DNA from: Salipaludibacillus aurantiacus
GTDB taxonomy: Bacteria > Bacillota > Bacilli > Bacillales > Salisediminibacteriaceae
Length of the DNA: 64,000 bases
Direction of reading: 5' to 3'
NCBI RefSeq assembly: GCF_900111295.1
Contig: NZ_FOGT01000005.1
Location: forward strand, 62,001-126,000
The notes beneath the pieces were generated by a model. It ran no database searches. It was not told the origin of the DNA and saw nothing but the letters and a program-made list of their open reading frames with translations. The position numbers and the translations under genes are program-made. Within the stretch, counting starts at the first letter, position 1; every line of letters begins with the position of its first letter. Positions 55,300 to 62,661 of the stretch are shown here, in pieces.

Positions 55300-55734
55300 G
55301 GAGTTAAAGAAGGTGCCCTTTGACTAAGAATGATTTCAGTCCGCAAGGTGGACGCTTGCCCAGGGCAAATCAATAAAATAGCGCCTCAATCGGCGAAAAA
55401 TGATTTCAATCAGCGAATTTCCCCCTTCTTTGCCTTTGTTCAACGGGGGAGTATGGTTTCATAGTTTGCGGCTTCGTATTTTAAGACTTGTAGCGGGCTA
55501 ATTTCAACTCAGTATGGAGTAAAGGTAGAAACATAAAAAGATAACCCCAATTTTCGCAATTATCCGGTCAAACAGTCTTCTGTATTTTTGCCCCCATATC
55601 CTGCTATCTGCGCGCTCGTCGAATGCCACAGTAAATACGCCTCTGGTCTTAGTCAATATATATCCGGAGGACGTTATGGACCGACAATTTTCCCGGTAAG
55701 ATTAAGATAAGAAATGAGAGAGGAGGAAACAACA
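55300..55734. repeat. intergenic region with mosaic repeat copy C and lia promoter region
   Basis: The first part holds a diverged module GACGCTTGCCCAGGGC (55351-55366) preceded by TTTCAGTCCGCAAGGTG, as in copies A and B. Further on, GGTCTTAGTC (55645-55654) resembles half of a LiaR-type box (GTCT-N-AGAC) with one mismatch, and TAAGAT (55696-55701) could be a -10. No gene is seen in the 493 bases from dat to the lia genes. Confidence 0.45.
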
Positions 55735-56085
55735 ATGAATTCTTTCCTGTTGTTTTTACTGGCGGTCATTGCATTAATTATCTTTTTGGTTAACTTGGGG
55801 CCTCTGATTTTATTTGGTGCAGGCGTGCTTTTGCTGTATGTGATCTTTAAACAGTACATGAAAACAGAATCAACTGGTGCTAAAGTGTTCTGGGTGATTT
55901 TAGGGCTGATTGTCCTCAGCATGACTGTCTCAAATATATACGCTTTAGCCGGAGTGCTTGCATTATATATTCTTTATCTGATTTTTAAAAAAGATAAAGA
56001 GAAGCCGGAAAAAGCCAGAAGTTCCAACAGCAACGAAGACCCTTTTACTAATTTTGAGCGGGAATGGGCAGACCTGAAAAAATAA
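55735..56085 (+). CDS. liaI: LiaI-like membrane protein
   Basis: 116 residues. Four or so hydrophobic segments (FLLFLLAVIALIIFLV, GPLILFGAGVLLLYVIF, VFWVILGLIVLSMTV, YALAGVLALYILYLIF) and a charged tail ending DPFTNFEREWADLKK. Position directly before the PspA/LiaH gene identifies it as LiaI-like; in B. subtilis LiaI anchors LiaH at the membrane. AGGAGG lies 8 bases before the ATG. Sequence similarity to LiaI itself is not certain. Confidence 0.7.
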   Translation: MNSFLLFLLAVIALIIFLVNLGPLILFGAGVLLLYVIFKQYMKTESTGAKVFWVILGLIVLSMTVSNIYALAGVLALYILYLIFKKDKEKPEKARSSNSNEDPFTNFEREWADLKK

Positions 56086-56107
56086 ACAAGAGTAGGAGAT
56101 GAGTATA

Positions 56108-56764
56108 ATGGCAAACGTGTTTACAAGGTTGATGGATAGTATTGAAGGTGATATTCAGGCTTTTTTGGACAAGAAAGATGAGAAAAATCCGATGCAGGCA
56201 TTAAATCATTATTTAAGGCAGAGTGAAAAAGAAACAGAAAAAGTAAGGCAGCTGATTGAGCGGCAGCGCCGGTTAAAAGATGAATTCAGCAGTGAAAGAA
56301 AAGAAGCGGATTTAATGGCTGACAAGCGCAGGGACCAGGCGGAAATTGCAGAAAAAGCAGGGGAGCATGAATTAGCAGATTATGCACGGAAAGACTATGA
56401 AGAGTACAGAGCGAGAGCTGAACGTCTTACCTACAGTGAAATCGAAGCAATGCGTCAGCTGGAAGCACTCGAAAAAAAATATGAAGAAATGAACCATAAA
56501 CTGAAAGATATGCGTTTAAGAAGAATGGAAATGATGGGCCGTGAGAATGTCGCCAGAGCGAGACATCAGATCAGTAAATTAGATACCGGTGCAGGTGAAA
56601 AGCCATATTCACGCTTTGCAGACATGGAACGGTATATAGAAGAGCTGGAGCACAAAGTAAATAATGATTATTACCGCCACACATTTGACAGTAAAATAGC
56701 GAGGATTGAAAAACAAATTAACAGCGGGGGTGCCTCGTCCGAAAGTAACGAAAAAATGGTATGA
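56108..56764 (+). CDS. liaH: PspA/IM30-family protein LiaH
   Basis: 218 residues, almost wholly alpha-helical coiled coil: NVFTRLMDSIEGDIQAFLDK, NPMQALNHYLRQSEKETEKVRQL and a Glu/Arg-rich middle. PspA-type proteins assemble into rings on the membrane and counter envelope stress. The ATG 9 bases after GGAG is chosen; an ATG three codons upstream is closer to the ribosome-binding site. A strong hairpin follows the stop. Confidence 0.9.
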   Translation: MANVFTRLMDSIEGDIQAFLDKKDEKNPMQALNHYLRQSEKETEKVRQLIERQRRLKDEFSSERKEADLMADKRRDQAEIAEKAGEHELADYARKDYEEYRARAERLTYSEIEAMRQLEALEKKYEEMNHKLKDMRLRRMEMMGRENVARARHQISKLDTGAGEKPYSRFADMERYIEELEHKVNNDYYRHTFDSKIARIEKQINSGGASSESNEKMV

Positions 56765-56767
56765 TAT

Positions 56768-56793
56768 AAAGGGTGCGGCCGCCGCACCCTTTT
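56768..56793 (+). terminator. hairpin between liaH and liaF
   Basis: AAAGGGTGCGG and CCGCACCCTTT form an 11-bp perfect GC-rich stem with a three-base loop and a short T tail. It should stop most transcripts after liaIH and allow low read-through into liaFSR. Confidence 0.75.
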
Positions 56794-56835
56794 CCAGCAA
56801 CAAAAAAACTGATCCATCGAAGGAGGCCGCCTGCT

Positions 56836-57564
56836 ATGTTGAATAGAATTCCGACCCATACGTTTAACTGGATTCTCATCATTACTTTGGCTATCCTTCT
56901 TTTTGAATTAATGTTTTTCGGCGGAGGATTTATTTTTACAGCACTCTTTCTCGGCTTCTTAATATTTTTGGGCTGGAAAAATTATCACACCTTGATTGGC
57001 AAGGTGCTGTTTTGGATTGGGACAGTCAGCCTTGCTTTAAATGTACTGAATATGTATGCTCTCCGCTTTTTATTTCTGGCAGTGATCTTCCTTTTCTTCC
57101 GCCATTACTACAAGTCTAAAAAAGAACCTGATTATATAAAGCCGCAATTTAATGGGGAAACGTCCATCGAATCAGAAACTTTAACAGAGTTTTCACCGCT
57201 TCTCCAGCACAAATTTTTAGGAGATCAAAAAACAGAAGAGACCCCTTATCAATGGCGGGATATAAATATCCACGGAGGAATCGGCGATCGTGTGATTGAT
57301 TTAAGCAATACAGTTATACAGGAAGATGCGGTTATATCGATCCGGCATTTTATTGGAAATATTAAAATATATGTTCCTTACGAAGTGGAAGTGGCTGTGC
57401 TTCACAGTTCTATATTCGGGCACCTTTCTATATTTCAGAAATACGAAAAAAAGCTGGTCAATCAGTCGGTTGCTTTCCATACAGAAAATTACTTAAAAGG
57501 AAAACCAAGGGTGAAAATTGTCACCTCTGTATTTTCAGGGGATATAGAGGTGAGGAGGATATGA
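56836..57564 (+). CDS. liaF: LiaF, membrane inhibitor of the LiaSR system
   Basis: 242 residues (B. subtilis 241). An N-terminal block of membrane helices (to about residue 95) and a C-terminal beta-sheet domain (residues 135-242) with GGIGDRVIDLSNTVI, VISIRHFIGNIKIYVPYEVEV and VTSVFSGDIEVRRI, typical of LiaF. It keeps LiaS off without stress. AGGAGG precedes the ATG; the stop overlaps liaS (ATGA). LiaG, found between liaH and liaF in B. subtilis, is absent. Confidence 0.92.
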   Translation: MLNRIPTHTFNWILIITLAILLFELMFFGGGFIFTALFLGFLIFLGWKNYHTLIGKVLFWIGTVSLALNVLNMYALRFLFLAVIFLFFRHYYKSKKEPDYIKPQFNGETSIESETLTEFSPLLQHKFLGDQKTEETPYQWRDINIHGGIGDRVIDLSNTVIQEDAVISIRHFIGNIKIYVPYEVEVAVLHSSIFGHLSIFQKYEKKLVNQSVAFHTENYLKGKPRVKIVTSVFSGDIEVRRI

Positions 57565-58610
57565 GCACATTAATAAGGCATATGCTCATTGCTGTCCTTT
57601 TTCTGTTTTTATTTTCCCTTTTTCTCTTAGGGCTTACGTTTACGGCGTTTCCACTTGAAAGCTGGACGCGTCTCTACCAGCAAAGTATTTATGATGTCTC
57701 CTATTTATATTTTGTCTTAATTACGATTGGCGCTGCCGGAGTAGTTTTTGGTTTAATTTACGGAGGTTTCTGGAGAAAAAAGTTAAAAAATATAAGTGAA
57801 AAGCTGGAAGATTTAATTAAAGGACAGAAAATATCTTTTAAACGTGAAGGGTCTTTAACAGAGCTGACTGAAATTCAGGAACAGGTAAAAAGAATTGAAG
57901 AGAAAATGACAAGGCAGGCAGAAATCTCACAGAAACTTGCCTCAGAGCGGGCAACAGAGAGAGAAAAAAGCTTGCATGAGGTCGTGGTGCAAGAGAGAAA
58001 CCGGCTCGCCCGCGAGCTCCACGACTCTGTGAGCCAGCAGTTATTTGCGGCGTCTATGATGATGTCTACAATTAATGAAACAAACCCGCCTGAAGATCAA
58101 ATAATAAAGAAACAGCTTAATATGGTAGAAAAAATGATTGACCAGTCCCAGCTGGAAATGAGAGCGTTACTTCTCCACTTGAGGCCGGCCGCATTAAAAG
58201 GAAAGACGCTCACAGAAGGAATAGAAGAACTGCTTGCAGAATTAAAACAGAAAGTCCCTCTGTCGATTGAAGCTAAACTGGAAGACCTTACTCTTGACAA
58301 AGGGGTGGAAGACCACCTGTTCCGTATTTTGCAGGAATCAATTTCGAATACTTTGCGTCATGCCCGTGCCGGTCTGCTTCAAGTAATGCTTATAGCCAGG
58401 GATGATAACGTCATTCTAAGAATAACAGATGACGGGCAGGGCTTTAATGTTGAGGAAGCACGTAATCATGGATCATACGGAATTCAGAACATGTATGAGA
58501 GGGCTGAAGAATTGGGCGGTACCATGAAAGTGGTCAGTATAGAAAATGAGGGAACGCGCCTGGAAGTAAAAGTACCAGCTTTAAATAAAAGGGGGCAGAG
58601 CGATGATTAA
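57561..58610 (+). CDS. liaS: LiaS sensor histidine kinase
   Basis: 349 residues (B. subtilis 360). Two membrane helices with a short external loop (about 10-32 and 48-70), the pattern of intramembrane-sensing kinases; phospho-acceptor H154 in RLARELHDSVSQQLF; HATPase with ISNTLRHARA, DDGQGF and GSYGIQNMYERAE. It phosphorylates LiaR on cell-wall antibiotic stress. Overlaps liaR by 8 bases. Confidence 0.95.
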   Translation: MSTLIRHMLIAVLFLFLFSLFLLGLTFTAFPLESWTRLYQQSIYDVSYLYFVLITIGAAGVVFGLIYGGFWRKKLKNISEKLEDLIKGQKISFKREGSLTELTEIQEQVKRIEEKMTRQAEISQKLASERATEREKSLHEVVVQERNRLARELHDSVSQQLFAASMMMSTINETNPPEDQIIKKQLNMVEKMIDQSQLEMRALLLHLRPAALKGKTLTEGIEELLAELKQKVPLSIEAKLEDLTLDKGVEDHLFRILQESISNTLRHARAGLLQVMLIARDDNVILRITDDGQGFNVEEARNHGSYGIQNMYERAEELGGTMKVVSIENEGTRLEVKVPALNKRGQSDD

Positions 58611-59235
58611 CGTTTTATTTGCAGATGATCATGAGATGGTCAGAATAGGCGTCTCTTCTTATTTGTCGGCCCAGCCGGACATTGATGTCATTGCGGAAGC
58701 TGATGATGGGACAAATGCCGTGGAACTGGCTCTGAAATTAAAGCCGGATATTATTTTAATGGACCTTGTTATGAAAAAAATGGACGGGATTGAAGCGACA
58801 AGAAGAATAATTGATCAATGGCCCGAGGCAAAAATCATTATAGTCACAAGCTTTCTGGATGATGAAAAAGTGTACCCGGCTCTTGAAGCAGGGGCTACCA
58901 GCTATATGCTCAAGACATCAAAAGCGAGTGAAATAGCTAAAGCGATCCGGGATACATATGAGGGACAGTCTATACTCGAGCCTGAAGTTACAGGAAAACT
59001 TATGAATAAAATGAGAGGGGGGAAAAGGCCGGCCCTTCACGACCAGCTGACAGACAGAGAAAAAGAAGTTCTCCGCCTGATGACTGAGGGGAAAAGTAAT
59101 CAGGAGATTGCCGATGACCTTTATATCGCCTTAAAAACTGTAAAAGTTCACGTGAGCAATATATTGAGTAAACTTGAGGTTCATGACCGTACCCAGGCGG
59201 TTATTTACGCATTTAACCAAAACCTTTTTAAATAG
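58603..59235 (+). CDS. liaR: LiaR response regulator
   Basis: 210 residues (B. subtilis 211). NarL/LuxR type: receiver with D54 in ILMDLVMKKMDG, then LuxR helix-turn-helix LTDREKEVLRLMTEGKSNQEIADDLYIALKTVKVHVSNILSKL. It activates the lia promoter. Coupled to liaS. No clear terminator was seen in the 33 bases before the convergent ATP-grasp gene. Confidence 0.96.
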   Translation: MINVLFADDHEMVRIGVSSYLSAQPDIDVIAEADDGTNAVELALKLKPDIILMDLVMKKMDGIEATRRIIDQWPEAKIIIVTSFLDDEKVYPALEAGATSYMLKTSKASEIAKAIRDTYEGQSILEPEVTGKLMNKMRGGKRPALHDQLTDREKEVLRLMTEGKSNQEIADDLYIALKTVKVHVSNILSKLEVHDRTQAVIYAFNQNLFK

Positions 59236-59268
59236 GGAAGCCTGACCTCTTTGACGATTTACAAGGGT

Positions 59269-60132
59269 TCAATAGGCTATTTCATTATAAATGTAGTTTG
59301 CAAATAAGTCGGCAATATTGATAGAACTGTTCATGTAAAGGCTGCGGCACCCGACAGCATCTTCCATTTCATTAAAGAGTAATTCCCCTTGTTCATCTAT
59401 TAAAAAGTCCAAACCGACAAAGTCTAAATGGATTGAATTCGTTACTAACTTTATTAATTCTTTTTCTTTATTGTCCAGTTCATAAAAACTCGAATTTCCG
59501 CCATAAGAAATGTTGGCCCTAAAATCAGTGGCCGATTCGCGTAAAACAGCGCCTGCGATTTTATTGTTAATAATATATATACGTAAATCCTTTCCCTTTA
59601 CACCGCCTACCGGCTGGTGAAGGAGGTCAGCAGGCAAGGCTCCGCCAATATGGTCTATTCCTTTTACAGGGTCAATAAGTTCTACTCCTGTTCCTCCTCT
59701 TCCGATGGGGTCTTTTAGTATAAAAGGCTTTAAATTTGCCTCCCCAGAAACTTCTTTCGCGAGGGATTCTCTGTGAACTGCCTTGCTTGGGAGCATTGGC
59801 ATACCAATATTTGCAAACACCGCATGAGCAAGCCGTTTGTCATTGGCAACCCTGGCTACGTATGCTGAATTAAAACAACGGATACCTGCAAGTTCTGTAA
59901 CTTCATTCAGCCACGGTGACACAGAGCGGTTAATCACAAAATCCGGAGCTTGGCACTCATAATTTGCAAAAACCTTTTGATCTTTTGAAAGGTGGAATTG
60001 AATCTCTTCATAAGGGATTACTTTTAATGCAATGTCTCTATTACTGCAAGCTTCCTCCAGCATATCGATAAACTTCTGGTTTCTCGGGATATCATTTTTA
60101 CGGTATACGACCCAGCCGGTTTTATGGCTCAT
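59269..60132 (-). CDS. ATP-grasp ligase-like protein (RimK-related), copy 1
   Basis: 287 residues from the ATG 6 bases after AAGGTGG. ATP-grasp core: RVANDKRLAHAVFANIGMPMLPS, PFILKDPIGRGGTGVELI, GKDLRIYIINNKIAGAVLRES and the metal-site region LLFNEMEDAVGCRSLY. The last motif reads E-M-E-D in place of the common E-x-N. It overlaps no family gene except copy 2, which lies just upstream on the same strand. Substrate unknown; RimK-like enzymes add amino acids to peptides or proteins. Confidence 0.8.
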   Translation of the reverse strand: MSHKTGWVVYRKNDIPRNQKFIDMLEEACSNRDIALKVIPYEEIQFHLSKDQKVFANYECQAPDFVINRSVSPWLNEVTELAGIRCFNSAYVARVANDKRLAHAVFANIGMPMLPSKAVHRESLAKEVSGEANLKPFILKDPIGRGGTGVELIDPVKGIDHIGGALPADLLHQPVGGVKGKDLRIYIINNKIAGAVLRESATDFRANISYGGNSSFYELDNKEKELIKLVTNSIHLDFVGLDFLIDEQGELLFNEMEDAVGCRSLYMNSSINIADLFANYIYNEIAY

Positions 60133-60152
60133 GTATTTCCCACCTTTTAAAG

Positions 60153-61055
60153 TCATGTTAGTTTATTTGAAATGAAAGAAATCATATAATCAGCTACGTC
60201 TACCCCCGTACATTCGTAAATACTCCGCAAGTGGGGATTTGAATTGACTTCGCAGACCATCGGGCCATTTTCTCCGTACAGTAAATCTACCCCGGCAAAA
60301 TTAGCTTGTACAGCTTTGGCAGCCGCGAGAGCCAGCTGAATTTCATCATTATCAGGACGGTAAGGCTGAGTACTTCCTCCGGCAGTCACGTTAGCGCGAA
60401 AATCATTTTCAGAAGTCCGTTTCATTGCCGCGACTACCTCATTGCCGACAACATTTAAGCGGATATCCGTTCCCACACTCAGTAAGGCCGGCTGCTGATA
60501 AAGGTGGTCCCTTCCTGCCAGGCGAGCAGCAATTTCATGCAGCTTATGACGGTTTTCCACCCAGTAAACCTGTTCGCCGAAAGAGCCGTATGCTTCCTTA
60601 ACAATTAAAGGAAGGCCGATTTCTCTCTCAACAGTTTCCAGATAAGTCTTGTTTATTAATTCCATTCCAGGAAAAATCAACGGGGCGATCATCGTTTTCG
60701 GGACAGGGATTTGTTTGGCGGCAAGTTTTTCATGCATAAGAGATTTATTATCACAAATACCGATGGCTGTTGAAGAATTAAACAGGTGAACTCCCAAACG
60801 TTCCAGCTGTCTGGCTAAGTGCAGGTCTTTATCAGCAAAGTGAATAAAGTCAGGTAACTCTGTTTGTTTCCCGGAACGAGAATAAACAGCAGGATAACCG
60901 GCAGATGTGGTACCGGCGATAAACTGATCATTCGTTTTAGCAGCCAGCTCTATGCCTTGTTTTTCTGCTGCTTTTAACATCCAGTCGACGTAATCGAGAA
61001 ATTTATTTGTTTGTAAATGGCCATTGTATATGAGCCAGCCGTTTAACTTTGCCAA
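60153..61055 (-). CDS. ATP-grasp ligase-like protein (RimK-related), copy 2
   Basis: 300 residues, first gene of a two-gene unit. TTG start behind AAAGGAAG. Core motifs: AIGICDNKSLMHEKLAAKQIPVPKT, LPLIVKEAYGSFGEQVYWV, GTDIRLNVVGNEVVAAMKRTSENDFRANVTAGG and metal ligands in MVCEVNSNPHLRSIYECTG. It is a paralog of copy 1 with the canonical E-x-N. The N-terminal third (residues 1-85) lacks known landmarks. The pair is unlike B. subtilis neighbours between valS and folC. Confidence 0.82.
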   Translation of the reverse strand: MAKLNGWLIYNGHLQTNKFLDYVDWMLKAAEKQGIELAAKTNDQFIAGTTSAGYPAVYSRSGKQTELPDFIHFADKDLHLARQLERLGVHLFNSSTAIGICDNKSLMHEKLAAKQIPVPKTMIAPLIFPGMELINKTYLETVEREIGLPLIVKEAYGSFGEQVYWVENRHKLHEIAARLAGRDHLYQQPALLSVGTDIRLNVVGNEVVAAMKRTSENDFRANVTAGGSTQPYRPDNDEIQLALAAAKAVQANFAGVDLLYGENGPMVCEVNSNPHLRSIYECTGVDVADYMISFISNKLT

Positions 61056-61183
61056 GTTTAAGCTTCCTTTCGCTAAAAAACTTCTGTGTGTTAAGATATT
61101 AGGAAAAAATAATCAGTCTTTTATAGTTGATGATGTCATGTTTCTACTGCAAAATCAACATAAAAAAATAAAAGGAGAAAGAA

Positions 61184-62521
61184 ATGATCACTAACTATGA
61201 GGAAGCAATTATGTTTATACATTCAAAAAAAGATGCGGGTATAGCTTATTCTCTTGACCGTATGACACTGCTTATGAAGCACCTTGGCCATCCTGAACAG
61301 AAAATCAAAGCGATCCATGTTGCGGGTACAAATGGAAAAGGGTCTGTGTGTGCTTTTTTAGCATCTATACTGAAGGAAGCAGGATATGTCACAGGCTCTT
61401 TTAATACTCCTGCTTTTGGGGAGGAGAGGAATCAAATATCAGTTAATTCATTGCCCCTCTCTGAAGAAGCATTCACAAAAGGGTGCCAGTCTGTTTATAC
61501 AGCTGTAAAAGCTGCTGAGGATGAGAAGGGAGAAAAAATCAGTGAATTTGAATGTTTGACTGCAATGGCTATTAATTATTTCGCTTATGTTCGCCCTGTA
61601 GATTTTGTGCTGGTGGAAGCAGGGATGGGAGGAAGGCTTGATGCTACAAACATTTTAAACTCTCCTTTAGCTGCTATTATTACAAATGTCGGTATGGATC
61701 ATCAAAAGTATCTGGGAAGCAAATTAACTGATATAGCTGGTGAGAAAGCTGGCATTATTAAGTCAGGTGTCCCTGTTTTTACTGCTTCCAAGGGAGAAGC
61801 TTTGCAAGTCATAAAAGAAGCTGCTGAAGAGAAGGGCAGCTCCTTGTTTTCATTATCGGAAGAAGTGGACCTATTGCTTGGAGAGCGGTCTGACAAAGAA
61901 CAGTCATTTACTTATAAGCCCAAATATGGAAATACAGATACTTATTCAATTCAGCTTAAGGGCAGTCATCAGATGGAAAACTCGGGTCTGGCGGTAGCTG
62001 CAGCACGTTATTTAATGGAAAAGAACCTTGCGGATATAACTCCGGCCCACCTCAGAAAAGGTTTGAAAAAAACGTTTATACCAGGAAGGTGGGAGGCCTT
62101 TTTGTCATCTCCTTCTGTTTTTCTCGATACAGCACATAATTTAGAAGCGATAGCTACAGTAAGGGATAATATCAGAACGGTGGAAGGGCATAGGGATATC
62201 ACGATCTTATTTGCTGCTATGAAAGACAAACCTGCGGCAGATATGATGAACATACTCTCAACTGTAAAAGGTTCCTTGAATGTAACAGAATTTTCTTCTG
62301 TACGTTCGATGAGTCGGGCGGATTACAGGAAATTAATTGATAGCGGGGAAAAGTTACAGGGTGTAAATTATGTTGGAAACTGGGCAGAGTGGCTCGATCA
62401 ATGGCTGAACCTATCGAATGAAAGAGAGGTCCTCGTTATTACTGGCTCCCATCAGTTTATAGGTGAGTGCCGGCAATTTTTAAAGAACCGTCTCGGTCAA
62501 TCCGACAACCCTTCTATTTAA
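61184..62521 (+). CDS. folC: folylpolyglutamate synthase/dihydrofolate synthase
   Basis: 445 residues (B. subtilis 430). Mur-ligase fold: AIHVAGTNGKGSVCAFLASIL (P-loop), GSFNTPAF, VEAGMGGRLDATNI, MDHQKYLG, GSHQMENSGLAVAA and FLDTAHNLEAI. It adds glutamate to folates. The TP of the usual GLYTSPH is kept as NTP. AAAGGAGAAAG precedes the ATG. Conserved position downstream of valS, here separated by dat, lia and the ATP-grasp genes. Confidence 0.95.
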   Translation: MITNYEEAIMFIHSKKDAGIAYSLDRMTLLMKHLGHPEQKIKAIHVAGTNGKGSVCAFLASILKEAGYVTGSFNTPAFGEERNQISVNSLPLSEEAFTKGCQSVYTAVKAAEDEKGEKISEFECLTAMAINYFAYVRPVDFVLVEAGMGGRLDATNILNSPLAAIITNVGMDHQKYLGSKLTDIAGEKAGIIKSGVPVFTASKGEALQVIKEAAEEKGSSLFSLSEEVDLLLGERSDKEQSFTYKPKYGNTDTYSIQLKGSHQMENSGLAVAAARYLMEKNLADITPAHLRKGLKKTFIPGRWEAFLSSPSVFLDTAHNLEAIATVRDNIRTVEGHRDITILFAAMKDKPAADMMNILSTVKGSLNVTEFSSVRSMSRADYRKLIDSGEKLQGVNYVGNWAEWLDQWLNLSNEREVLVITGSHQFIGECRQFLKNRLGQSDNPSI

Positions 62522-62551
62522 AAAACCTCTTTAAAATGTAATCCAATAGTC

Positions 62552-62580
62552 TTAACAGAATATACAAACTATGGTAGTAT
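62552..62580 (+). promoter_or_regulatory. promoter of GGDEF gene
   Basis: TTAACA and TAGTAT at 17-base spacing with TGG before the -10. About 75 bases of leader follow; they contain CAGGGGTGCCGAAAGC, which did not match any riboswitch I know. Confidence 0.6.
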
Positions 62581-62661
62581 AAAAACTGCCAACGGTTGGA
62601 AAATTCCGAAAATTACAGGGGTGCCGAAAGCTTAAAAAGACATTCAAAGGATGTGACCAAA

